NCBI RefSeq assembly: GCF_024498075.1
Contig: NZ_JANHOF010000001.1
Coordinates: forward strand, 1,364,001 to 1,428,000
Source of the DNA: Paenibacillus mendelii
Lineage (GTDB): Bacteria; Bacillota; Bacilli; Paenibacillales; Paenibacillaceae
Direction: 5' to 3'
DNA length: 64,000 bases
Below, in pieces: positions 56,582 through 64,000 of the stretch; position 1 is the stretch's first letter, and each line of letters begins with the position of its first letter. The notes beneath the pieces were generated by a model that ran no database searches, was not told where the DNA came from, and saw only the letters and a program-made list of their open reading frames with translations. Position numbers and translations under genes: made by a program.

Positions 56582-57607
56582 TTATTTGTACCAGCGGCCC
56601 AGCAGTAAGGCCATATCCTTAGAAAGCACATCCAGCAGGCTAATCACCTTGCCATAATCCATGCGGGTTGGTCCAAGTATACCAACCGTGCCAAGCGATT
56701 GCCCGTCAATCGAATAAGTAGCTGTAATTAGGCTGCAGTTGTTAATAGCTGCATGCGAATTTTCTGTCCCGATCCGCACCCCGATACCGCTCGGCAGAGC
56801 GGAAAACATACGCATCAGCGTTGGTGTTTCATCAAGCAGATCGAGCAGCGTCTTCACCTTGTCAACGTCCTTGAATTCTGGCTGGGTCAGCATATTCGTC
56901 GTTCCGCCAAGAAAGACCCGGTTCTCTTCGTCACTGTTGAGCGCTTGATCAAGCACATTCAGCAGCCGCTCGCATTGGTCTACATAACGGCCAAGCTCTT
57001 GACCGACTTCCGAATGAAGCTTCGATTTCAACCGGATTAGCGGGACGCCGATAAGCTTCGTATTCAGAATATTGACAGCTCTCTCCATGTCCGACATGCT
57101 CATGTCCGGCGGAATGGAAATGGTGCGATTCTCGACGTGACCCGTATTGGTCACGACGATCGCTACCGCCGTGTCATCGCTAATCGGTACAAGTTGAAAG
57201 TGCTTAAGCGAGTTCGAAAAGGTTTCCGGTCCGAGTACAATGGACGTGTAGTTCGTCAAATTGGAAAGGATCGTGGCCGCGTGCTGGACGACATCCTCCA
57301 TTTGATTCATTTTCTCAGCAAAGAAGGAACGGATCGTGGTCAGATCCTGGTCGTTCACTTCCCCTAGCTTCACCAGATGATCGACATAATACCGGTAACC
57401 TTTAATGGAAGGAATTCGGCCTGCCGATGTATGAGGCTGTTCTAGAAATCCCAGCTCCTCCAGGTCGGCCATCTCATTGCGAATCGTCGCCGGGCTATAT
57501 CCGACGTCGCCTCGCTTGGATATGCTGCGCGAGCCAATCGGCTCGGCTGAGCGGATGTAATCGTCTATGATCGCATTCAATATCATTCGTTGCCGTTCTG
57601 TCAACAT
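56582..57607 (-). CDS. hrcA: Heat-shock repressor HrcA
   Basis: 341 residues. MLTERQRMILNAIIDDYIRS and the winged helix with GYSPATIRNEMADLEELGFL are typical, as is the C-terminal IGTENS and GILGPTRMDYGKVI. HrcA binds the CIRCE operator and is kept active by GroEL. The ATG at 57607 follows AGGAGGGG. CIRCE lies 57 bases upstream, so the gene represses its own transcript with grpE-dnaK. Confidence 0.97.
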   Translation of the reverse strand: MLTERQRMILNAIIDDYIRSAEPIGSRSISKRGDVGYSPATIRNEMADLEELGFLEQPHTSAGRIPSIKGYRYYVDHLVKLGEVNDQDLTTIRSFFAEKMNQMEDVVQHAATILSNLTNYTSIVLGPETFSNSLKHFQLVPISDDTAVAIVVTNTGHVENRTISIPPDMSMSDMERAVNILNTKLIGVPLIRLKSKLHSEVGQELGRYVDQCERLLNVLDQALNSDEENRVFLGGTTNMLTQPEFKDVDKVKTLLDLLDETPTLMRMFSALPSGIGVRIGTENSHAAINNCSLITATYSIDGQSLGTVGILGPTRMDYGKVISLLDVLSKDMALLLGRWYK

Positions 57608-57663
57608 CGCAGCCCCTCCTATCATCCATTCCGGTACTATTCGTTATCGCGAAGCCGTCATCG

Positions 57664-57690
57664 TTAGCACTCAATCATGACGAGTGCTAA
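57664..57690 (-). promoter_or_regulatory. CIRCE operator
   Basis: TTAGCACTC, nine bases, GAGTGCTAA: a perfect match to the CIRCE consensus bound by HrcA. It lies just downstream of the candidate -10 and ahead of hrcA. Confidence 0.97.
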
Positions 57691-57701
57691 TCATTACTAC
57701 A

Positions 57702-57731
57702 AAAATACCAAACCAACTCGACGATTGTCAA
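57702..57731 (-). promoter_or_regulatory. Promoter of hrcA-grpE-dnaK
   Basis: On the minus strand TTGACA (57726-57731) and TATTTT (57702-57707) are 18 bases apart, immediately upstream of CIRCE. The -35 is full consensus. It lies in sequence that resembles the end of the acetyltransferase gene at 58824 and the bases just after it. Confidence 0.7.
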
Positions 57732-57830
57732 GTCAGTTCGGCATATTGAGCACCGCTATTTCATCTCCGTATTCTGCTTCTGACAGCTGACGCAGCCGTT
57801 CCATGCTTTCTCAGCGAAATTAATGGGCTT
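57704..57830 (-). pseudogene. Decayed duplicate of the 3' end of the ArgA-like acetyltransferase gene
   Basis: This stretch aligns by eye over about 115 bases with 58797-58915, the last 30 or so codons and following bases of the acetyltransferase gene, with roughly three quarters of bases shared. The translation ends DEIAVLNMPN and stop where the intact gene ends DEIAVLKMLS and stop. A one-base deletion near CAGAATACGGA breaks the frame. Thus it is a partial copy that no longer codes. It abuts the hrcA promoter. Confidence 0.75.
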
Positions 57831-57940
57831 GCGGTGAATCAATAAATCCGTCAAGCGTCTTTACGAATACGGCTACGAATTGAATTTATTTTATTTGCTT
57901 CAATAATACGCTGTAATTAGGATTAGCTCTGTACTTTATT

Positions 57941-58435
57941 TTAGAACATCGAAGTTACGTTCCCTGTGTATTTATCAACCGTGTACCAGCCGAATGTTGC
58001 CGTGTGGCCTACGCCTGTCTTTCTATCATCAAGAACAAACTCGTACACTTGAATATGATAATTACCTTCCTCATCTAGACTGTCCAGACTATAGGTATAG
58101 CCTGAAGGAACTTTATACTTATCCTTGATCAGCTGTTTTGCTTTCTCCAGGCTAATGCCTTTATTGGTTGGCAGCTTACCCAGGTACAGATCGTTCCGGG
58201 TAAAGTCGGCATTAATGGGTTTCCCCACTGCAGTAGACAATGCTCTAACCGGAGCGTAGGTTGTCCCTTCATAAATAATCACTTGAGTTGTAGCTTTCCT
58301 TGATCCGTCGACGAACAGATTGATATCCTTGAAATCAACAAACACTTTCATTCCATAATCAGCAAATGCCGTTGTCACCGCGAACATAGATCCAATGGCC
58401 AATCCGATTATGATCCCCTTTGTCTTGTCCTTCAT
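57941..58435 (-). CDS. Secreted stalk-domain (copper amine oxidase N-like) protein
   Basis: 164 residues. A signal peptide (MKDKTKGIIIGLAIGSMFAV, cleaved near TAFA) is followed by a stalk-type domain with IYEGTTYAPVRALSTAVGKP (about 70-89) and a PepSY-like end (LEKAKQLIKDKYKVPSGY, then TFGWYTVDKYTGNVT). The first motif is the YVPLR-type signature common in Paenibacillus surface proteins. AGGAGGGG precedes the ATG at 58435. It sits between the acetyltransferase gene and its decayed copy. Confidence 0.85.
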   Translation of the reverse strand: MKDKTKGIIIGLAIGSMFAVTTAFADYGMKVFVDFKDINLFVDGSRKATTQVIIYEGTTYAPVRALSTAVGKPINADFTRNDLYLGKLPTNKGISLEKAKQLIKDKYKVPSGYTYSLDSLDEEGNYHIQVYEFVLDDRKTGVGHTATFGWYTVDKYTGNVTSMF

Positions 58436-58823
58436 GATGCCCCTCCTAAATTGAACTATCAATTCATCCATACCAGGCAAATAGTACCACGATCCAAGTC
58501 GCAGAGGAAGGCATAGTTCTGGTTTAAGCCTTCAAACATTATGCATAAACAAAGAACAGCTGATGTTGATCCAGCATTCGCCATTGGAAGAGAGCAGTTT
58601 GTTGTATAGACTGAATTGCTGCATGGGCTGATCCCCCAAGCAGCCCGCATATCTCCCGGATGGCTCCCATCATCGGATAACGATAAATAGGCCAACCCGA
58701 CATTGTCAGGTTGGCCTATTACTACGAAGACCACTCTTCATTCATACGGAGGTCTGATGAATAGAATGTGACTCTCGTTCATGCATGTCCGATCCAAAAC
58801 CAAACCAGCCCGACGATTGCCGG
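58436..58823. other. Intergenic region with a 9-bp inverted repeat
   Basis: No gene is supported; a 91-residue minus-strand frame here (58459-58734) has no family marks or ribosome site and crosses the hairpin. AGGCCAACC and GGTTGGCCT (58690-58698 and 58710-58718) form a 9-bp stem that could end the acetyltransferase transcript on the minus strand, though the T run after it is weak. Confidence 0.5.
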
Positions 58824-59285
58824 TCAGCTCAGCATTTTGAGTACCGCTATTTCGTCGCAGCATTCCTGCTTCGGACAGTTCACGCAATCGGTCCATACTT
58901 TCTCGGGGAAAATCTCCTTGTCGACGACCGCAAAGCCGTTCTTCTTAAAGAACGTCACCTCGTACGTTAGTGCCATCACTTTCGGAATATGCTGTTCTCT
59001 TGCCATCTCAATTAGAAAATCGACGAGCTTGCTGCCGATCCCAAGCCCTTTATATCCATCAGAAATGCCGAGCGAGCGAATTTCCACAAGATCCGCCCCG
59101 AGCTTACAAAGCGATCCGCAGCCGACAACCTCGCCATTCACTTCCGCTACGACGAACGTATCGATTTGACGCTCCAGCGCGTGACGCGAGCGCGGCAGCA
59201 TAATACCTTTCTCTGCATAACCTTGAATTAATGTATATAATGTCTCGATGTCTTCCAGCATCGCATTCCTACATACCGCCTGCAT
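58824..59285 (-). CDS. GNAT N-acetyltransferase, ArgA-like
   Basis: 153 residues. The GNAT core has VEIRSLGISDGYKGLGIGSK (about 65-84; acetyl-CoA loop GYKGLGIG) and FFKKNGFAVVDKE. The sequence resembles the short N-acetylglutamate synthases of the first arginine step. A Cys-rich end, CVNCPKQECCDE (about 133-144), could bind metal. I use the ATG at 59285 behind GGAGGCGAGG. A palindrome at 59323-59342 may be an arginine-repressor site. A broken copy of its 3' end lies at 57704-57830. Confidence 0.85.
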   Translation of the reverse strand: MQAVCRNAMLEDIETLYTLIQGYAEKGIMLPRSRHALERQIDTFVVAEVNGEVVGCGSLCKLGADLVEIRSLGISDGYKGLGIGSKLVDFLIEMAREQHIPKVMALTYEVTFFKKNGFAVVDKEIFPEKVWTDCVNCPKQECCDEIAVLKMLS

Positions 59286-59322
59286 CTCGCCCTCGCCTCC
59301 ACCTAGATGTAAACCAAACATT

Positions 59323-59342
59323 GATGTGTATAAATATACATC
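59323..59342. promoter_or_regulatory. ARG-box-like palindrome upstream of the acetyltransferase
   Basis: GATGTGTATA-AATATACATC is an almost perfect 20-base palindrome, AT-rich, 38 bases ahead of the acetyltransferase ATG. Arginine-repressor boxes have similar length and composition. It lies between divergent genes and might affect both. The assignment is inference from the nearby ArgA-like gene. Confidence 0.4.
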
Positions 59343-59447
59343 AGGCCGCATGAGTACACAAGAGATTTTTATCACGATGATAAAAACAATTCACTGTCCC
59401 CTTGGTACTTCTCGAGGTATGATACTGGAATAAGGGAGCGTGATACC

Positions 59448-60020
59448 ATGACAGATTCATACAAGGCCAAGCAGGAACGAAACCTTGCCGAGCATGTGCT
59501 CGCGTTATCGCTGCAGGACTTCCGCGGCCAGAAGAAGCTCGGTGACAAAGCGCTTGAGCAGCTCACGGATGAAGGTTTTTACTATGTGCCGGAACCGGAA
59601 TCAAACAGCGCCGCCATTATCGTAAACCATATGCATGGCAACATGCTGTCGCGATGGACTGATTTTCTGACGAGCGACGGCGAGAAACCCACCCGCAACC
59701 GCGACTCCGAATTCAACGATGACACCGCCTCTAAGGAAGAACTGCTGCAGAGATGGGAAACGGGCTGGAACGCCCTGTTCACTGCACTGGAAAGCTTGAC
59801 GCCCGATGATCTGCTGCGCACGGTTCCGATTCGCGGTGAAGCTCACACGGTGATTCAAGCGATTCATAGACAAATATCCCACTACGGCTACCATGTCGGT
59901 CAGCTGGTCTATGTCGCCAAAGCCTTCCGATCAGCGGAATGGAAGACGCTCAGCATTCCCAAAGGCGGCTCCGCCTCCTTCAACAGCCGGATGCTCGGGA
60001 AACACGCAGCAGAGCAATAA
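59448..60020 (+). CDS. DUF1572 (DinB-like fold) protein
   Basis: 190 residues. The four-helix metal-binding fold is suggested by NHMHGNMLSRW (about 60-70) and HRQISHYGYHVGQLVYVAK (about 139-157), supplying three to four His ligands. DUF1572 proteins resemble DinB/YfiT thiol or metal enzymes with unknown substrate. GGGAGCG precedes the ATG. It is divergent from the acetyltransferase and is inserted between hemW and hrcA relative to B. subtilis. Confidence 0.88.
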   Translation: MTDSYKAKQERNLAEHVLALSLQDFRGQKKLGDKALEQLTDEGFYYVPEPESNSAAIIVNHMHGNMLSRWTDFLTSDGEKPTRNRDSEFNDDTASKEELLQRWETGWNALFTALESLTPDDLLRTVPIRGEAHTVIQAIHRQISHYGYHVGQLVYVAKAFRSAEWKTLSIPKGGSASFNSRMLGKHAAEQ

Positions 60021-60135
60021 TAATTGTAAAAAAATCCGGGAACAAAGGCGACCCTAGCGCTTCTCCAGAATCATTCTTCCTGCTTTGTAACTTTCTTTGG
60101 TTCAACTTATATAGACCCATTCCGATCGAACCAAA

Positions 60136-60168
60136 TAAAACAAGCGACCGGCTGCCGGTCGCTTGTTC
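60136..60168 (-). terminator. Terminator after hemW
   Basis: ACAAGCGACCGG and CCGGTCGCTTGT form a perfect 12-bp stem with a CTG loop. On the minus strand it is followed by TTTATTT; on the plus strand by TCTC, so it mainly serves hemW. Confidence 0.85.
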
Positions 60169-60199
60169 TCATTCATAGGAGGCAGATCCCAAGGGAAGA

Positions 60200-61372
60200 T
60201 TAGTCGGCAGGTACGCTAATAAACGCACCGAACACTTCGTTTCCAAGCGGTATACCTTTGTCCGACAGCTTATATCCCCCATCGAGGCCGTCACCGCCCG
60301 TACGTTCCAGCAATCCTTCGGCCAGCAGCTTACGAAGCGGCTCCCCGAATTGCTCCTCAATTAAACGGCCACCGAACTGTGCCGCGAAATCTGCATCGGT
60401 TACGCCGCGGAGCAAGCGGAGGCCTACCATCATGAAGTCTTCCATCGCTTCTTCTTCCGATACGGTTGAGGTTTCCAAACGCGGAAGGCCGGCAAGCGAC
60501 GCTTCCATATAAGGCTTGACCCCTTTAACGTTGATATGCCGCTGATCGGCTGCGTACCCGTGTGCACCGGCCCCAACGCCATAATAGGGCTCATTCCGCC
60601 AATACATCGTGTTATGACGGCTCTCGAAGCCGGGCTTAGCGAAATTGCTTATTTCATAATGAGCATAGCCTGCTGATTTTAGTCGTTCGATGAGCAGCAG
60701 ATACATCGCAAGCTCATCCTCCTCCGGAGGCAGCGTAAGCTCGTTGCGTTCGTACAGAACGTGGAACAGCGTATTCTCCTCCACCTTCAACCCGTAGAGG
60801 GAATAATGCGGAAGGTCAAGCGCAAGAGCGCGGCTGACACTGTCCGAGAGTGTTTCAACGGACTGCCCGGGCAACCCGAACATTAAGTCGATCGATAAAT
60901 TATCGAAACCGACGCTGCGCGCATTCTGGATGCTCCGGTACACATCGTCCACGTTATGGATCCGTCCGATTTTCTCGAGCAGACCGTTATCGAAGGATTG
61001 GACGCCGAAGCTGATCCGGTTCACACCGCCCGCCTTCATCGCCGCAAGCTTATCGATGTCAGTCGTTCCGGGATTGGCTTCCATCGTAAACTCGGCTTCA
61101 GGCAGAATGGGAAAATAACGCTTGACCGATGCCAGAAACCGTTCCATCTGGGGAGGCGTGAGCACCGTTGGCGTGCCGCCTCCGACAAATACGGTACGAA
61201 TTTCATCCGTCGGCATTGCAGCCGCGGTCATGGCCATCTCCCGCTCCAGAGCGTCCAAATATTCATCGACCGGCTGGCCCTTCAGCACATAAGAGTTAAA
61301 GTCGCAATAATGACATTTGTTGGTGCAGAAGGGAATGTGTATATATAATGCGCGAGGCGCATGATGCAGCAT
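60200..61372 (-). CDS. hemW: Heme chaperone HemW (radical SAM)
   Basis: 390 residues. ALYIHIPFCTNKCHYCDFNS holds the Cys-x3-Cys-x2-Cys cluster with the extra C of the HemW group; FVGGGTPTVL and the C-terminal HemN-type winged domain follow. HemW carries heme to membrane targets and lacks coproporphyrinogen oxidase activity. AAAGAGGTAAAGG precedes the ATG. It follows lepA by 82 bases, the same order as in B. subtilis. Confidence 0.95.
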   Translation of the reverse strand: MLHHAPRALYIHIPFCTNKCHYCDFNSYVLKGQPVDEYLDALEREMAMTAAAMPTDEIRTVFVGGGTPTVLTPPQMERFLASVKRYFPILPEAEFTMEANPGTTDIDKLAAMKAGGVNRISFGVQSFDNGLLEKIGRIHNVDDVYRSIQNARSVGFDNLSIDLMFGLPGQSVETLSDSVSRALALDLPHYSLYGLKVEENTLFHVLYERNELTLPPEEDELAMYLLLIERLKSAGYAHYEISNFAKPGFESRHNTMYWRNEPYYGVGAGAHGYAADQRHINVKGVKPYMEASLAGLPRLETSTVSEEEAMEDFMMVGLRLLRGVTDADFAAQFGGRLIEEQFGEPLRKLLAEGLLERTGGDGLDGGYKLSDKGIPLGNEVFGAFISVPAD

Positions 61373-61454
61373 AAACCTTTACCTCTTTTCATGAGAAAGG
61401 GGTCACGTGATGTGACCCCTCCCCTTAATATCCGCCTATAGCGAATCGGATACG

Positions 61455-63272
61455 TTAATCCTCGTTGATTTTGAGAACGGCCATGAAGGCTTCCTGCGGC
61501 ACTTCAACGTTGCCGACCTGCTTCATCCGCTTCTTGCCTTCCTTCTGCTTCTCAAGAAGCTTCCGTTTCCGGCTGATGTCGCCGCCGTAGCACTTCGCCA
61601 AGACGTTCTTGCGCATCGCTTTGACTGTCTCGCGCGCAATAACCTTCGTACCGATCGACGCCTGAATAGGCACCTCGAACATTTGGCGGGGAATCAGTTC
61701 CTTCAGCTTCTCGCAGATGATGCGTCCGCGTTGATACGAACGGTCGCGGTGGACAATGACGGAGAGTGCATCGACTTGCTCGTTGTTGAGCATAATGTCC
61801 AGCTTCACCAGCTTCGACTGGCGGTAGCCCGTCAGTTCATAGTCGAAGGAGGCATAGCCTTTCGTGCTCGACTTCAGCTGATCGAAGAAGTCATAGACGA
61901 TTTCGGATAACGGGACCTCGTAGATGATCGTAACGCGGTTCGTATCCAAATACTCCATATTCACGAACTCGCCGCGCTTGTTCTGGCATAGCTCCATAAT
62001 TGCACCGACATAATCATTCGGTACGATAATGGACGCTTTGACATACGGCTCTTCGACGAACTCGATTTTGCCGACCTCCGGGTAATTGGACGGGTTATCG
62101 ATCTCGATCGTTTCCCCATTCGTAAGCGTTACGCGGTAAATAACGCTCGGCGCTGTTGTGATGAGCGGAATGTTGAATTCCCGTTCGATCCGCTCTTGAA
62201 TGATTTCCATATGAAGCAAGCCAAGAAAGCCGCAGCGGAAACCGAAGCCTAATGCTGTTGAAGTCTCCGGCTCATAACGAAGTGATGCATCGTTAAGCTC
62301 CAGCTTCTCCAGCGCTTCGCGCAAATCGTTATAATCCTGCGTCTCGATCGGATAGAGGCCGCAGAATACCATCGGATTGCTCTTCCGGTAACCAGGCAGC
62401 GGCTCCGGCGCTTGGTTCTTCGCACCCGTTACCGTATCCCCTACACGCGTATCCTTCACGTTCTTGATGCCCGCGATGATGAAACCAACATCGCCGACCG
62501 CGAGTTCATCCACGATTCCCATACGCGGCATGAACGCTCCGACCTCGATGACCTCCGCCTCTGCGGCAGTCGCCATGAAGTGGATCTTGTCGCCGGCTTT
62601 AATACTGCCATCCACGACGCGCACATAGACGATAACGCCCTTGTATGCATCGTAGTGCGAATCAAAAATAAGCGCCTTGAGCGGTTTATCCGGGTCTCCT
62701 GTCGGCGCGGGCATCTTGGCCACGACCTGCTCCAGGATTTCCTTGATCCCGATACCGGCCTTGGCCGAAGCCAGCACCGCGTCGCTTGCATCCAATCCAA
62801 TGACGTCCTCGATCTCCTGTTTAACCCGTTCGGGCTCTGCGCTTGGCAGATCGATCTTGTTAATAACAGGTACGATCTCCAGGTTATTATCCAGCGCCAG
62901 ATAGACGTTCGCCAGCGTTTGCGCTTCGATGCCCTGTGCTGCATCGACGACCAGCAGAGCGCCTTCGCATGCCGCAAGGCTTCGGGACACCTCATACGTA
63001 AAGTCGACATGTCCAGGCGTATCAATCAGATTCAAAATATACTCGACACCGTCATCCGCTTTATAAGCGAGCCGAACGGCCTGCAGCTTGATCGTAATCC
63101 CGCGTTCCCGCTCCAAATCCATCTGGTCGAGAACCTGAGCTTGCATCTCACGAGAGGAAAGCGCCCCGGTATATTCCAAGATCCGGTCCGCTAAAGTCGA
63201 TTTGCCATGATCAATATGGGCAATAATTGAAAAATTTCGTATTTTCTTTTGTCGGTCACGTACGTCCGCCAT
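61455..63272 (-). CDS. lepA: Elongation factor 4 (LepA)
   Basis: 605 residues. GTPase motifs are [27 protein letters not shown] and NKIDLPSA, then domains II-V and the LepA-specific C-terminus ([19 protein letters not shown]). It back-translocates or helps ribosome biogenesis under stress. The ATG at 63272 has GGGGG ahead; a longer frame adds five residues. A strong promoter lies at 63314-63342. Confidence 0.98.
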   Translation of the reverse strand: MADVRDRQKKIRNFSIIAHIDHGKSTLADRILEYTGALSSREMQAQVLDQMDLERERGITIKLQAVRLAYKADDGVEYILNLIDTPGHVDFTYEVSRSLAACEGALLVVDAAQGIEAQTLANVYLALDNNLEIVPVINKIDLPSAEPERVKQEIEDVIGLDASDAVLASAKAGIGIKEILEQVVAKMPAPTGDPDKPLKALIFDSHYDAYKGVIVYVRVVDGSIKAGDKIHFMATAAEAEVIEVGAFMPRMGIVDELAVGDVGFIIAGIKNVKDTRVGDTVTGAKNQAPEPLPGYRKSNPMVFCGLYPIETQDYNDLREALEKLELNDASLRYEPETSTALGFGFRCGFLGLLHMEIIQERIEREFNIPLITTAPSVIYRVTLTNGETIEIDNPSNYPEVGKIEFVEEPYVKASIIVPNDYVGAIMELCQNKRGEFVNMEYLDTNRVTIIYEVPLSEIVYDFFDQLKSSTKGYASFDYELTGYRQSKLVKLDIMLNNEQVDALSVIVHRDRSYQRGRIICEKLKELIPRQMFEVPIQASIGTKVIARETVKAMRKNVLAKCYGGDISRKRKLLEKQKEGKKRMKQVGNVEVPQEAFMAVLKINED

Positions 63273-63313
63273 GCTTAACCCCCACATAGTGCTCTTTTAC
63301 CAGCCATTCCATT

Positions 63314-63342
63314 ATTATATCAGTTTGGGGGTTGACCATCAA
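63314..63342 (-). promoter_or_regulatory. Sigma-A promoter of lepA-hemW
   Basis: On the minus strand TTGATG (63337-63342) and TATAAT (63314-63319) are separated by 17 bases. The -35 touches the stop of the upstream gene. The lepA ATG is 42 bases downstream. Confidence 0.8.
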
Positions 63343-63818
63343 TCCGTAACCGATTCGAAGAAAGAAACGACGAACCGAATCCCTTGACTCGATAGGGATT
63401 GGAGGATACCTGCGGTTCCGTCAGCCAGCTTGTTTACCGTCGAATCCTCCCTCATATCGGGAATGCCGGGCAGCCGCTCATTATCTAGCTCGGCCATATA
63501 ATCGTCTTCATAGGCCCCCTGACGATCACGCAATCTCGCTGCTTCCTCGACGCTCCGTGCAGACCGGCTCGTTGTCAGGTCACGTTCCTCCGGCAGGAGG
63601 TCGCCGGCATCGTATTCATCCCTATAGGGTTCCGAATCCACTTGGCTTCTGCCGGACTCCACGTCGTCGTATGTCAGACGGCCGACGCTTGTTCCGCTCC
63701 CTCTATCCATCGGTCCGTAAATCCGTTCCACTCCGCTCGAGGCGAGATCGATTCCGAACATGACGACAAGTACGACCATCCCGCCGACTAAAGCCCATTT
63801 CATAGGTTGACGCCGCAT
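63339..63818 (-). CDS. YqxA-position membrane protein (DUF3679-like)
   Basis: 159 residues. MRRQPMKWALVGGMVVLVVM gives one membrane helix (about 7-25) followed by a charged, Arg/Asp/Glu-rich outside region and a helical C-terminus (LADGTAGILQSLSSQGIRF). In B. subtilis yqxA (DUF3679) lies between spoIIP and lepA, as here; sequence likeness is weak, so the link is by position. AAGGAGGAG precedes the ATG at 63818. Confidence 0.75.
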   Translation of the reverse strand: MRRQPMKWALVGGMVVLVVMFGIDLASSGVERIYGPMDRGSGTSVGRLTYDDVESGRSQVDSEPYRDEYDAGDLLPEERDLTTSRSARSVEEAARLRDRQGAYEDDYMAELDNERLPGIPDMREDSTVNKLADGTAGILQSLSSQGIRFVVSFFESVTD

Positions 63819-63868
63819 ATGCCTGCTCCTCCTTCCGGGCATGCCCGTTTATTTATAGGATCTTTCTA

Positions 63869-64000
63869 TCAGCTTGCGATCGGCTTGCTAACCTTCTCTG
63901 CATCCCAGTAAAGCTCCGATATGACCTTGGCCAGCGCATCAATTGTCCGGTATGATTCCTCCAAAGTATTATCCACACCGCCGATTTCAATCAGGATGCT
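63869..64000 (-). CDS. spoIIP: Stage II sporulation protein P, C-terminal end (cut by window edge)
   Basis: The last 43 codons: SILIEIGGVDNTLEESYRTI, then a DALAKVISEL segment and stop. The LIEIGG-NTLEES motif is the end of the amidase-3-like SpoIIP domain, which cuts septal peptidoglycan for engulfment. The gene continues past 64000. Its position before a YqxA-like gene and lepA matches B. subtilis. Confidence 0.85.
   Translation of the reverse strand, partial: SILIEIGGVDNTLEESYRTIDALAKVISELYWDAEKVSKPIAS

Noticed and set aside
58459..58734. Minus-strand frame of 91 codons between the stalk-domain and acetyltransferase genes
   Set aside because: No ribosome site, low-information sequence and it crosses the inverted repeat at 58690-58718; not supported as a gene.

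Overview
The window comes from a Gram-positive, endospore-forming Firmicute, most likely Paenibacillus or a close relative. The reasons are moderately high GC, strong AGGAGG-type ribosome sites with frequent GTG and TTG starts, sporulation genes (yqfC, yqfD, spoIIP), a Gly T-box ahead of glyQS, a CIRCE-controlled hrcA-grpE-dnaK-dnaJ cluster, and a gene order that follows the Bacillus subtilis rpsU-to-dnaG and spoIIP-to-mtaB blocks.

Layout, left to right. (1) 0-22.9 kb, all on the minus strand, read right to left: HIT protein, rpsU, yqeY, an extra glycoside-hydrolase-like lipid-face protein, nfeD-floA behind an ECF sigma-W-like promoter, a small membrane protein, yqfC, yqfD, phoH, the HD phosphohydrolase yqfF/pgpH, ybeY, dgkA, cdd, era, yqzL, recO, then an inserted three-gene Gfo/Idh/MocA and epimerase cassette, T-box, glyQ, glyS, the PPDK regulator yqfL, and yqxD with a damaged or non-canonical start. 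(2) 22.9-25.5 kb: species-variable genes, including a protein built on Asn-Ser-Pro-Met repeats, a secreted NlpC/P60 hydrolase and a single-pass membrane protein. (3) 25.5-38.2 kb: the double-strand-break machines addB-addA-sbcD-sbcC on the minus strand. (4) 38.2-42 kb, plus strand: two tandem leader-like units, each a very short ORF with a good ribosome site and a terminator hairpin, followed by a small ORF overlapping the ribosome site of a CD3324-type helix-turn-helix gene, then an ABC exporter with an N-terminal zinc ribbon, and a DUF1854 gene. This is the most interesting part of the window. (5) 42-47.9 kb: free-methionine-sulfoxide-reductase-like GAF protein, aminotransferase, rRNA methyltransferase with unusual inserts, the Na/Pi-type transporter yqeW, deoC and a NUDIX hydrolase. 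(6) 48-64 kb, minus strand: mtaB, rsmE, an M50 protease, prmA, two tiny genes (one YfhD family), dnaJ, dnaK, grpE, hrcA, a stalk-domain protein, an ArgA-like acetyltransferase with a decayed duplicate of its 3' end next to hrcA, a DUF1572 gene, hemW, lepA, a YqxA-position protein, and the 3' end of spoIIP.

Most genes are housekeeping: translation and ribosome maturation (glyQS, rpsU, era, ybeY, rsmE, prmA, mtaB, lepA), protein folding under HrcA control, DNA break repair (recO, addAB, sbcCD) and envelope or sporulation functions. About 23 kb (roughly 22.9-45.8 kb) lies between rpsU and yqeW, which are close together in B. subtilis. That interval and the small insertions near recO and hrcA hold the accessory content. 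I see no tRNA, rRNA, CRISPR array, prophage or insertion sequence. All family assignments come from reading motifs and gene order; no database search was run.
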